Shown: positions 26,372-34,096 of the stretch, piece after piece
Position numbering within the stretch: the stretch's first letter is position 1
Layout: every line of letters begins with the position of its first letter
Origin: an uncultured Tropicimonas sp.
GTDB lineage: Bacteria > Pseudomonadota > Alphaproteobacteria > Rhodobacterales > Rhodobacteraceae
NCBI GenBank assembly: GCA_947495685.1
Contig: CANLZY010000006.1
Span: 124,001-188,000, forward strand
Reading direction: 5' to 3'
DNA length: 64,000 nucleotides
Made by a program: the position numbers and the translations under genes
Notes under the pieces: model-generated
Databases searched by the model: none
The model's input: the letters and a program-made list of their open reading frames with translations, nothing else
What the model was told of the DNA's origin: nothing

Positions 26372-26983
26372 ATGAAAAACATTGAGGCAGTCGCCAAGGA
26401 AATCGTCGCCCGCGAAGGTGGCTATGTGAACGACCCGGACGATCCGGGTGGCGCGACAAAATATGGTGTCACGATCGGCACCCTCCAGAAACTGCGGATG
26501 GACATCAACGGAGACGGCCGTGTGACCTCCGGCGATGTCCAGCAACTGGACCGCGATACGGCAACCGAGATCTTTCTTGAGCACTACTTCCATCGGCCCC
26601 GCATCGCAGCGCTTCCTCCCGCGCTGCATGCGAGCGTCTTTGACATGTATGTCAACGCTGGCAACAACGCCGTGAAGATTCTTCAACGGCTGCTGGGTCA
26701 GATGGGAGAACGCATATCGGTGGATGGTGCCATCGGGCCGCAGACCATTGGCGCGGCAAACCGGGCGGCCGGCAAGGCACCGGAACACCTCGCGGACGCT
26801 TATGGGATCGCACGCCGGAACTACTATTACTCGCTGGCAGATCGCAGGCCAGCGAGCCGCAAGTACGCGCGTCGCCGTGATGGCGGCAAGGGCGGATGGA
26901 TCACCCGTTCAGAAGAGTTCATCGCGCCCCGCTATCACCTGACGGAGGCCCAGCATCGGGCGCGGGTGGCGGCATGGGCATGA
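26372..26983 (+). CDS. GH108 endolysin, probable gene-transfer-agent release lysozyme
   Basis: 203 residues, no signal peptide. The glycoside hydrolase 108 motif opens the protein: catalytic Glu15 in AREGGYVNDP, then DPGGATKYGVT. A C-terminal peptidoglycan-binding region (about residues 85-190) contains VDGAIGPQTIGA and ARRNYYYSLA. Between them, residues 44-55 (DINGDGRVTSGD) match an EF-hand or dockerin calcium loop at every ligand position. It cuts peptidoglycan from the inside once a holin lets it out. It overlaps the start of a GTA-type holin gene, the arrangement of the R. capsulatus GTA release pair. The ATG at 26372 is preceded by GGAGAACAGG. Confidence 0.88.
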   Translation: MKNIEAVAKEIVAREGGYVNDPDDPGGATKYGVTIGTLQKLRMDINGDGRVTSGDVQQLDRDTATEIFLEHYFHRPRIAALPPALHASVFDMYVNAGNNAVKILQRLLGQMGERISVDGAIGPQTIGAANRAAGKAPEHLADAYGIARRNYYYSLADRRPASRKYARRRDGGKGGWITRSEEFIAPRYHLTEAQHRARVAAWA

Positions 26984-27543
26984 TCGCCGGACTGGCATCG
27001 ACCCTGTTCGGCGGCGGGCGCAATGTCGTCGCCGAAACCATCGGGGTCTTTCGGGAAAATGCCGAGAATGGTGCGTTGCGCGACTCGGTCCAGGCCCAGG
27101 CGGCGCTGTCGCAATTCGCGTCGGAATTTGCCCTGCCGCGCAAGTCTGCCTTTGACCAGGTGATTGACGGTCTCAACCGCATCCCGCGCCCGGCGATGGC
27201 ATTGGGCACGCTGGCGTTGTTCGTCTCCGCCATGGTCAATCCGGTTTGGTTTGCATCGCGGATGCAGGGCATCGCATTGGTTCCGGAGCCGTTGTGGTGG
27301 CTGCTGGGCGCGATTGTCGGATTCTACTTTGGGGCGCGGCATCAGGTCAAAGGTCAGGAGTTCCAGGAATCGATCGCGACGACCCTGGCCAGAACCGGGC
27401 AGGTGACTGAAAGGATCGCCGCGCTTCAGGCACTGGAAGCCGGATCCGGTGGCCGGATCGATCAGATCATCGATACCGACGTGATCGATGCCGACCCGGC
27501 CCCCAATGCGGCCCTGGCGGAGTGGAAAGATGCCAATCACTGA
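26974..27543 (+). CDS. Holin of the GTA 3TM family
   Basis: 189 residues starting MGMIAGLASTLFGGG. An amphipathic N-terminal part is followed by two clear membrane segments (about 73-93, with ALGTLALFVSAM, and 103-121, with WWLLGAIVGFYFGAR) and a charged C-terminal tail rich in Asp. This layout matches the holin family named for gene transfer agent release (GTA_holin_3TM). It would form the inner-membrane pore that releases the endolysin encoded just upstream, whose last codons it overlaps. An alternative ATG 6 nt downstream forms an exact ATGA overlap. The 3' end overlaps the next small gene by 14 nt. Confidence 0.85.
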   Translation: MGMIAGLASTLFGGGRNVVAETIGVFRENAENGALRDSVQAQAALSQFASEFALPRKSAFDQVIDGLNRIPRPAMALGTLALFVSAMVNPVWFASRMQGIALVPEPLWWLLGAIVGFYFGARHQVKGQEFQESIATTLARTGQVTERIAALQALEAGSGGRIDQIIDTDVIDADPAPNAALAEWKDANH

Positions 27544-27721
27544 CGGCTTCTGGATCTCCCTTCTGACGGAACACGGGCCTTGGGTGCTTCTGGTTTTCTA
27601 TCTGTTGTTCCGGGACCACCAGAAGGACGACGCCACTCGGACGATCCTGAACCGAAATACCGAAATCATCGTGGAAATCACGACGCTGATCCGCGAGCGC
27701 CTGCCGCGCGACCGCGTATGA
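27530..27721 (+). CDS. Small holin-like membrane protein (63 aa)
   Basis: It begins within the holin gene's last codons and reads MPITDGFWISLLTEHGPWVLLVFYLLF: one N-terminal membrane helix, then a polar, charged tail (RDHQKDDATRTILNRN..RERLPRDR). The architecture resembles BhlA-type holin-associated proteins, but no family assignment can be made by eye. The 14-nt overlap with the holin gene suggests coupled expression and a role in the same lysis or release process. Confidence 0.75.
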   Translation: MPITDGFWISLLTEHGPWVLLVFYLLFRDHQKDDATRTILNRNTEIIVEITTLIRERLPRDRV

Positions 27722-27746
27722 CTGCAGTTACAGGAGATCCGGAGCC

Positions 27747-28172
27747 GTGAAACAGGCCCTAACCATCTACGTTATCGTCCTCTCTGCGATGCATGCATCT
27801 TACCTGACCCAGGGGTTTCTCGGCACAGCCGAGATCGCTTATGGTGCATTGACCATCATGGCCGTGATGATCTCGGCGATCTTCCTGTGGCTCTGGGCCA
27901 TGCGGATGTCACCGCTGTCGCTTGGCATGGCGTTTTCCTGGGCCGGAGCGGCCATGGTCATGGGGTGGTGGTGGCTCTACACCTTGTTGGGCGGGCCAGT
28001 CTGGATGTTGCGCAGCGAAATGCTGTTGGTTCTGGTTGCGATGTTCCTGACCGGCGCAGTTCTTCATTTCGAAGTGCTGGAGACATCGTTTGGCTATCGC
28101 CGGGGCGCCTTTCTGGTTCCGGTTATCGGGGCCTTGGCGGTGTCGTCCCTTCTTCTGACCTTGATCGGGTGA
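27747..28172 (+). CDS. Four-helix membrane protein of unknown function
   Basis: 141 residues with a GTG start at 27747 supported by AGGAG upstream; the first internal ATG would cut the first helix. Four hydrophobic segments are visible (about 3-23, 32-52, 61-82, 88-108) plus a C-terminal one (PVIGALAVSSLLLTLIG). No catalytic motif is seen. It follows the holin-like gene by 25 nt, so it is part of the same transcription unit, but whether it belongs to the lysis function or to cytochrome maturation is unknown. Confidence 0.7.
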   Translation: MKQALTIYVIVLSAMHASYLTQGFLGTAEIAYGALTIMAVMISAIFLWLWAMRMSPLSLGMAFSWAGAAMVMGWWWLYTLLGGPVWMLRSEMLLVLVAMFLTGAVLHFEVLETSFGYRRGAFLVPVIGALAVSSLLLTLIG

Positions 28173-28179
28173 ACGAGCG

Positions 28180-28365
28180 ATGGCCTGGCCCCACATCCCC
28201 GGAGTTTGCCGCAATCTGGTTCGGACCTTGCAGGGCATCGCCGCGCGCAGCTTTCGTTGGGTCCTGCATCTGGCAATCGGGCGGCGGTTCATGCAGAGCC
28301 TTGAGCTGAACCGGGAAGCCGCAGACAATCTGGACAGCGCCTTGAAGGATCTGTTGGAACCATGA
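28180..28365 (+). CDS. Small hypothetical protein (61 aa)
   Basis: It begins 7 nt after the preceding membrane-protein gene. Third codon positions are about 75% G/C, in keeping with a real gene. The product is basic and mostly helical (RTLQGIAARSFRWVLHLAIG, then LNREAADNLDSALKDLLEP), with no strong membrane helix and no recognised domain. The ribosome site is weak. Confidence 0.5.
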   Translation: MAWPHIPGVCRNLVRTLQGIAARSFRWVLHLAIGRRFMQSLELNREAADNLDSALKDLLEP

Positions 28366-28823
28366 TCCGAACAAGCGCTGGGCGTGACCTGTATCACCGC
28401 CGGTCACCGCCACCTTTGAACGAGACCTCGACAACCTTCCGGCCTCCGACTCGCCCCTAGCAGCGGATCGGAGGCCGCCTACGTTCACTGCAACTACGCG
28501 CGCTTGTCGCAACGGGAAGCTCCCCGGCTTGATGACGACCGGAATGGCGCTGAATGAAGCCGGTATCGACCGAACGATGCCACTGTCTGGCTCGCGGATT
28601 GAAGCGTCTGGCCGATGATCACGCTCTTGTCATCAAGCGGTCAAAGCCGGTCTCATCCAGAGGGCTCCCAACGTACAGGTTGAATCGAGGTGGAAATCTT
28701 TGCTTTCAGCCTGTTTCGGCCTGTCCATTTCCCGAGCAAGGGGACGTGAGGGTGACATCTGCCGCAGGGAGAAGGTTTCGCGACACCGTTGCCGTGGGGC
28801 GGAGGCTCGGATAGCTTCCGCAC
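28366..28823. other. 458-bp gene-free interval before ccmF
   Basis: No supportable gene is visible and the composition is lower in GC than the flanks. It contains a 9-bp hairpin GGCCTCCGA...TCGGAGGCC (28441-28476), a plausible end for the lysis cassette, and a second imperfect hairpin (about 28799-28822) abutting ccmF. The ccmF promoter should lie here. Confidence 0.5.
28441..28476 (+). terminator. Hairpin at the end of the lysis cassette
   Basis: GGCCTCCGA pairs with TCGGAGGCC (9 bp, 18-nt loop), 76 nt past the last small gene. No U-run, so a processing or protein-binding role is also possible. Confidence 0.35.
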
Positions 28824-30803
28824 ATGATAGTCGAACTCGGCCACTTTGCCCTCGTCCTCGCCGCGCTTGTCGCAATTGTTCAAATGATTGTCCCACTGGT
28901 GGGCGCCAATCGGCGTTGGTCAGGGTGGATGGCCGTGGCCGAGCCTGCCGCTACGGTGCAGTTCTTGCTGGTTGCGGCCTCGTTCGCTGCATTGACCTAC
29001 GCCTTCGTGACCTCGGATTTCTCGCTCCGGCTCGTCGTGCTGAACTCGCACACGGCCAAGCCGATGCTCTACAAGGTGTCCGGTGTCTGGGGGAATCACG
29101 AAGGCTCGATGCTGCTCTGGGTGTTGATCCTGGCGCTGTTCGGCGCCTGTGCCGCGTGGTTCGGCGGCAACCTTACGCCGACGCTGCGGGCGCGTGTTCT
29201 GGCGGTTCAGGCGTCGATCAGTGTCGCGTTCTACGGGTTTATCCTGTTGACCTCGAACCCTTTCCTGCGGGTGGGCTCGCCGCCGTTGAACGGCGAAGAC
29301 TTGAACCCGCTGTTGCAGGACCCCGGTCTCGCCTTTCATCCGCCGTTTCTGTACCTCGGCTATGTCGGGCTTTCGATGGCCTTCTCTTTTGCCATCGCCG
29401 CGTTGCTTGAGGGCAAGGTCGATGCAGCGTGGGGGCGGTGGGTGCGGCCATGGACCTTGGCGGCTTGGATCTTCCTGACCGTCGGCATCGGGCTTGGCTC
29501 CTGGTGGGCTTACTACGAGCTTGGCTGGGGCGGGTTCTGGTTCTGGGATCCGGTGGAGAACGCGTCCTTCATGCCCTGGCTGCTGGCGGCGGCGCTTTTG
29601 CACTCGGCCATCGTGGTCGAGAAGCGAGAGGCCCTGAAAAGCTGGACCATCCTGCTCGCCATCATGGCCTTCGGATTCTCGTTGATCGGCACTTTCCTGG
29701 TGCGTTCGGGCGTCATCACCAGCGTTCACGCCTTCGCCAACGACCCCGAACGCGGTGTCTATATCCTTGCCATTCTGGCGGTGTTCATGGGCGGGGCGCT
29801 GACGCTCTTTGCAGCCCGTGCCAGCGCGATGGAGGCGAAGGGCGTCTTTGCCATCGTCAGCCGTGAAAGCGCATTGGTCGCGAACAATGTCCTGTTGGCG
29901 GTGGCGGCATTCGTCGTTTTCGTCGGAACGATCTGGCCCTTGGTGGCGGAGATGTCGTTCGGCCGAAAACTGAGCGTCGGCGCACCGTTCTTTGATGCGG
30001 CCTTCACGCCTTTCATGATCGCGCTGACCGCGATCTTGCCGATTGGTGCGATGCTGCCGTGGAAACGCGGCAACATTGGCCGGACCATGCAACCGCTCTG
30101 GGGCGTTCTGGCGCTTAGCATTGCTGCCGGCTCGTTGGTGTGGGTGATGCAGACGGGCGGCGCGATGCTTGCGCCAATCGGGTGTGTGCTGGCAACCTGG
30201 GTCATCGGCGGGCAAGTTATTGATCTGTGGACCCGGACCGGACGCGGGGACGTGTCCAGCCGGATTCGTCGGTTGCGCAACCTGCCCGGAGCCGATTGGG
30301 GCAAGGCGACCGCACATACCGGTCTGGCCATCACCCTATTCGGGGTCGCCGGTCTGACCGCCTGGGAATCCGAGGACATTCGGGTCGCCCAGGTCGGCGA
30401 ACGGTTTGAACACGCCGGATATGGTATCGAGTTGCGGAGCGTCGATCAGGTGCCTGGGCCGAACTATGTCTCGACCACGGCGACGATGGCTGTCTATCGC
30501 GGCGATCGCGAAGTTGCGGTGCTGCATCCGGAAAAACGTGTCTACCCGGTGGCTCAGATGCCAACAACCGAGGCCGGCATCGACAACGGCTTCCTGCGTG
30601 ATGTCTATCTGGTGATCGGGGATGAACAGGCCGGCGGCGGTTGGGCTGTCCGGACCTATATCAAGCCCTTCGCCAACTGGATCTGGGCTGGCTGCATCAT
30701 CATGGGGCTGGGCGGGGTGTTCTCGCTGGGCGACCGTCGTTACCGCATTGCCGCCGGCGCCCGAAAGCGGGCCGCGGCGGCCGGGGGAGTGCCCGCCGAA
30801 TGA
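28824..30803 (+). CDS. ccmF: Cytochrome c heme lyase subunit CcmF
   Basis: 659 residues, a polytopic inner-membrane protein of about 15 helices. The heme-binding tryptophan-rich WWD domain is GSWWAYYELGWGGFWFWDPVENAS (residues about 230-253), with NHEGSMLLW and PPFLYLGYVG histidine/proline loops before it. With CcmH it ligates heme from holo-CcmE to the CXXCH cysteines of apocytochrome c in the periplasm. Its stop overlaps the ccmH start (ATGA). It would normally be adjacent to ccmE; here a lysis cassette intervenes. Confidence 0.97.
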   Translation: MIVELGHFALVLAALVAIVQMIVPLVGANRRWSGWMAVAEPAATVQFLLVAASFAALTYAFVTSDFSLRLVVLNSHTAKPMLYKVSGVWGNHEGSMLLWVLILALFGACAAWFGGNLTPTLRARVLAVQASISVAFYGFILLTSNPFLRVGSPPLNGEDLNPLLQDPGLAFHPPFLYLGYVGLSMAFSFAIAALLEGKVDAAWGRWVRPWTLAAWIFLTVGIGLGSWWAYYELGWGGFWFWDPVENASFMPWLLAAALLHSAIVVEKREALKSWTILLAIMAFGFSLIGTFLVRSGVITSVHAFANDPERGVYILAILAVFMGGALTLFAARASAMEAKGVFAIVSRESALVANNVLLAVAAFVVFVGTIWPLVAEMSFGRKLSVGAPFFDAAFTPFMIALTAILPIGAMLPWKRGNIGRTMQPLWGVLALSIAAGSLVWVMQTGGAMLAPIGCVLATWVIGGQVIDLWTRTGRGDVSSRIRRLRNLPGADWGKATAHTGLAITLFGVAGLTAWESEDIRVAQVGERFEHAGYGIELRSVDQVPGPNYVSTTATMAVYRGDREVAVLHPEKRVYPVAQMPTTEAGIDNGFLRDVYLVIGDEQAGGGWAVRTYIKPFANWIWAGCIIMGLGGVFSLGDRRYRIAAGARKRAAAAGGVPAE

Positions 30804-31252
30804 AACGCTTGATTTTGGCCCTGATGCTGCTGGTGACGCCGGCACTTGCCGTGACGCCGAACGAAGTTCTGGACGACCCGGTTCTGGAGGCGCGGGCACG
30901 GGAGTTGTCCAAGGGCCTGCGCTGCTTGGTCTGCCGCAACGAGAACATCGACGAATCCAACGCCGAACTGGCCGGCGACCTGCGGGTTCTTGTTCGCGAA
31001 CGTCTGGTGGAAGGCGACAGCGATGAAGCTGTCATGGATTTTGTCGTGGCGCGCTACGGTGAATACGTGCTGCTGAAGCCAATGGCGACGGGCACGAACC
31101 TGATCCTCTGGGTTGCCGGGCCTGCGATGCTGCTGATCGCAGGGGCCGTTGGGGCGGGCTATGTGCGCCGTCGCCGCAACGCGCCCGCCGAGACCGAAGT
31201 CGGGCTTTCTGCCGAAGAAGAGGCCCGGCTGAAAGACATTCTGCAGGACTGA
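30800..31252 (+). CDS. ccmH: Cytochrome c maturation protein CcmH (thiol reductase subunit)
   Basis: 150 residues: signal peptide (MKRLILALMLLVTPALA), then the CcmH/CycL domain with the redox pair LRCLVCRNENI (Cys42, Cys45), and a C-terminal membrane helix (LILWVAGPAMLLIAGAVGAG). It keeps the cysteines of apocytochrome c reduced and works with CcmF. The usual LRCPVCQ appears here as LRCLVCR. It is translationally coupled to ccmF (4-nt overlap). The separate CcmI-type TPR partner is not adjacent. Confidence 0.94.
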   Translation: MKRLILALMLLVTPALAVTPNEVLDDPVLEARARELSKGLRCLVCRNENIDESNAELAGDLRVLVRERLVEGDSDEAVMDFVVARYGEYVLLKPMATGTNLILWVAGPAMLLIAGAVGAGYVRRRRNAPAETEVGLSAEEEARLKDILQD

Positions 31253-31337
31253 CGCGCCGTTTCGGGCCGCGGCCTCTTTTGTTGTGCGCGAACCCGCCTA
31301 TGCTCCGTCAAAGCCAAGGGAATGAGGGAGACGCCCG

Positions 31338-32114
31338 TTGCTGTACGACACCATCCGCTATGTGGTCCGGAACGATATCGCCATCGTGACGTTGAACCGG
31401 CCCGACGTGATGAACGCGATGAACACCCAGATGCGGGCCGAGATTACCGATGCGATTCCGCGCGCTGCCCGCGAGGCACGGGTCATGGTGCTGACCGGAA
31501 AGGGCAAGGCGTTCTGTTCCGGGCAGGACCTGGGCGATCGCGCCAACGTGGGCAATATCGATCTGGAGCGGACGCTGCGGGACGAATACACCCCGATGTT
31601 GCAGGCAATCTATGACAGCCGGGTGCCGACCATTGCGGCCGTCAACGGGGCGGCGGCCGGAGCGGGTGCCAACCTGGCGCTGGCCTGCGACGTGGTGATT
31701 GCCACCGAACGCGCGGTGTTCCTGCAGGCATTCGCGCGTATCGGACTGATGCCGGATGCGGGCGGGACGTACTGGATGCCCCGGCAAATGGGATTCTCCA
31801 AGGCCATGGGGGCCTCGCTGTTTGCCGAACCGATCACCGCCCGTCAGGCCGACGACTGGGGAATGATCTGGGAGGCGGTCGCCGACGACGACTTTGCCGA
31901 ACGGTGGTGGGCGCGGGCGTTGCATCTGGCCAAGGGGCCGACAGAGGCCTATGCGAGGATCAAACAGGCGCTGCGGGGAGGCTATGACAACACCCTTGAG
32001 GAGCAGTTGGAACTGGAAGCACAGCTTCAGGGAGAGTGCGGCCAGTCGCGCGATTTCAAGGAGGGGGTCGTCGCCTTTCTGGAAAAACGTCCGGCCCGGT
32101 TCGAGGGTCGCTGA
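31338..32114 (+). CDS. Enoyl-CoA hydratase/isomerase family protein (PaaG-like)
   Basis: 258 residues with a TTG start at 31338, supported by GAGGGAG 7 nt upstream; the first in-frame ATG would remove the first 24 residues of the crotonase fold. The oxyanion-hole segments are CSGQDLGDR and NGAAAGAGANLALACD, followed by FARIGLMPDAGGTYWMPR. PaaG-type enzymes hydrate or isomerise enoyl-CoA in aromatic (phenylacetate) or fatty-acid breakdown. No other paa or fad genes are near, so the substrate is open. Confidence 0.92.
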   Translation: MLYDTIRYVVRNDIAIVTLNRPDVMNAMNTQMRAEITDAIPRAAREARVMVLTGKGKAFCSGQDLGDRANVGNIDLERTLRDEYTPMLQAIYDSRVPTIAAVNGAAAGAGANLALACDVVIATERAVFLQAFARIGLMPDAGGTYWMPRQMGFSKAMGASLFAEPITARQADDWGMIWEAVADDDFAERWWARALHLAKGPTEAYARIKQALRGGYDNTLEEQLELEAQLQGECGQSRDFKEGVVAFLEKRPARFEGR

Positions 32115-32187
32115 AGTCAGATAGCATGGCCGCCCGTGCGAAACCGGGCGCTTGCCAACGTTCGAAGCGATGGAATGGTGGCAGGGT

Positions 32188-32211
32188 GGAGAGGCCCCGG
32201 AGGGCCTCTCC
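32188..32211. terminator. Hairpin between convergent genes
   Basis: GGAGAGGCC and GGCCTCTCC form a 9-bp stem with a 6-nt loop, between the hydratase stop and the convergent gene's stop. It could end both transcripts; no long U-run on either side. Confidence 0.6.
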
Positions 32212-32223
32212 GTGTGCTTGGGG

Positions 32224-32688
32224 TCAGTGGACCGGCAGGTCGATCTGCATCTGCGGCACGCCGTCGGACGTTACCTGTGGCGAACGACCGGACCGATCGA
32301 TGGTCGCCTCCACACGCTGACGCAGCGCGGAGAAGCTGTCGAATTTCACCACATCCACGGGCGTGTCGAACCGCACGATGATCCGTGAGTAGGTTTCGTC
32401 GATCATCTGCCGCAGCGAGATGATCTTGCCGGTAAAGGCCTGCCCAAGGTAGCGCCCTCGCACCATATCACCGACCTGAAGCGGCGGACGCGGCGAATTG
32501 GGGCGCGGCTGATCGGCTGCTGCCCGGAGGCTGTTCCAGTCACGATGCCCATGCTGGTGTGATACCAATTCAAGGCTCTGGCTGTGGCTGAGGGAGGTGC
32601 CCTGTTGCGCCAGCGCGTCGCGCAGGCGTTTCGCCTGGGCTTTGATCTGGTCGATTGTGGGCAGAATTGCAGTGTCTGTACGTGTCAT
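32224..32688 (-). CDS. Glyoxalase-superfamily-type hypothetical protein
   Basis: 154 residues. The N-terminal LPTIDQIKAQAKRLRDALAQQG..LSHSQSLELVSHQHGHRDWNSL is a conserved alphaproteobacterial motif found in proteins annotated as glyoxalase superfamily. The C-terminal half (LQVGDMVRGRYLGQAFTGKI, RIIVRFDTPVDVV) is a beta-rich domain, not an obvious metal-binding glyoxalase fold. The function is unknown. Of two adjacent ATGs, 32688 gives GAGG normal spacing. Confidence 0.7.
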   Translation of the reverse strand: MTRTDTAILPTIDQIKAQAKRLRDALAQQGTSLSHSQSLELVSHQHGHRDWNSLRAAADQPRPNSPRPPLQVGDMVRGRYLGQAFTGKIISLRQMIDETYSRIIVRFDTPVDVVKFDSFSALRQRVEATIDRSGRSPQVTSDGVPQMQIDLPVH

Positions 32689-32872
32689 CATGGCCTCGTC
32701 TTCTCGACTGGCGGCGGATCGATGGGGCTCGCATTGCCATCCTGCCTCGTGTCGATGGGGCGTGGGATGAGACGTTGAACAAGGACTTCACCAAACGCCA
32801 AACGGCGCGCGAGCGGCAGGTGTCCCCAACCTGAGGCGATAGATGGCCTTGCGCGTCGCGGAAATCAAGGGG

Positions 32873-33877
32873 TCAGTTGTGCAGCACGACGCAGCCAACC
32901 TTGGCCTTGCGCAACTGCCAGCACAGCGCCTGGGCGTCTTTCCGGCTGGTGGCGCCGATTTGCGCCGTCCATTGGGTGCCATGCCGGGCCGGCAGTTTCA
33001 TCCTTACGAACGATACCTCCTGCCCGCGCAACAGCGCGCTGTTTCGGCTGGCACGTTCGTGGCGATAGGCGGTGATATCACGGCTGCGGTGTGCGGCAAC
33101 GATCACGGCCCAGGGCTGCACACGACTTGGCAGTCGGAACTCCTTGAGGCTGCGGTTCCGGGCCAGGTCTTCGCAGGCCTGTCGAAAGGGTTTGTCCTGT
33201 TCCAGTGTCAGGTCCCAGTCCTCGGGCGGGTCATCCCGCCAATCCAGCCCGCTATAGCCGGTGATCGCTGGGACATAGGCCCGGGTTTCGGGCGGCAGGA
33301 TCCGGTCGCGTCGAATGAAGTCGTCGACGCGGCCCTCGCCAGCATTGTAGGCGGCAGCGGCCAGCCCGATATTGCCGTAGAGGTCCCTCAGTTCGGCGAG
33401 ATATGTCGCCGAGGCGCGCATTGCCTTGGCTGGGTTAAAAGGATCGTCGAGATTGCGCAACCTGGCGGTTCCGGGCATGAACTGGGCGATGCCCTGTGCC
33501 CCCACCGGACTGACAGCAGAGGCGTCGAACAGGCTCTCCTGCCACAGCAGACGCGCAAAGAATGCGGCGTCCAGCCCGGCCTCGTCGGCGGTCGCCTCAA
33601 TGGTGCGACAGACGTCCGGAATGTAGGTTTCCAGCGCGACGCAGTGCCGTTCGTCGGTCGTGCAGCGCAGGTCCGGCGTCTCCGGATCAAAGGGACGGGC
33701 GCGTGGGCGAACGGACGGGGCGGTGCTCGATACGACAACACTTGGAGGCGGCGGGCCGGGTGGGTCAGCACGGGTCGCGTTCGCGCTCAACACTCCTGCC
33801 AGTGTGGCAATCGATATCAGCAAGGACCGCAGAAACGGCCTTCTTGGTGCTGCATATCTTTGCCGAATCTCTGTCAT
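32873..33877 (-). CDS. Lytic transglycosylase with C-terminal SPOR-like domain
   Basis: 334 residues. A signal peptide (about residues 15-37) and a Pro-rich linker precede the SLT domain: catalytic Glu in LLWQESLFDASAVSPVGAQG, then IAQFMPGTA and AAAAYNAGEGRV. The C-terminal 35 residues (QWTAQIGATSRKDAQALCWQL, ending GCVVLHN) look like a SPOR domain that binds denuded glycan at division sites. It therefore probably acts on septal peptidoglycan in the periplasm. It is a single gene on the minus strand upstream of nothing obviously related. Confidence 0.9.
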   Translation of the reverse strand: MTEIRQRYAAPRRPFLRSLLISIATLAGVLSANATRADPPGPPPPSVVVSSTAPSVRPRARPFDPETPDLRCTTDERHCVALETYIPDVCRTIEATADEAGLDAAFFARLLWQESLFDASAVSPVGAQGIAQFMPGTARLRNLDDPFNPAKAMRASATYLAELRDLYGNIGLAAAAYNAGEGRVDDFIRRDRILPPETRAYVPAITGYSGLDWRDDPPEDWDLTLEQDKPFRQACEDLARNRSLKEFRLPSRVQPWAVIVAAHRSRDITAYRHERASRNSALLRGQEVSFVRMKLPARHGTQWTAQIGATSRKDAQALCWQLRKAKVGCVVLHN

Positions 33878-34046
33878 TCATTGTCCCCGAAAGATGTCAG
33901 GCCCCTCACTCCCGGCCAGCAAACCACGAATCGGTGACGCGGCAAAGACGGGCTGCTTCGTGGTGCCGAGGCCCTCCATGATGCACCGGCTCGGCGCGTG
34001 TTGCGCCCGGCGATGCGCCTCCATGAACACCGGGAACAGAATGCAG

Positions 34047-34072
34047 AGAGGCCGGGGAAAACCCCGGCCTCT
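34047..34072 (-). terminator. Hairpin after gltA
   Basis: AGAGGCCGGGG-AAAA-CCCCGGCCTCT, an 11-bp stem, 25 nt past the gltA stop. The U-tract is weak. Confidence 0.65.
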
Positions 34073-34096
34073 GGTCGTCTGTCGATCTGGTCGGCC

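Noticed and set aside
28554-28814. 86-residue frame before ccmF
   Set aside because: Atypical composition, no ribosome site, no domain.
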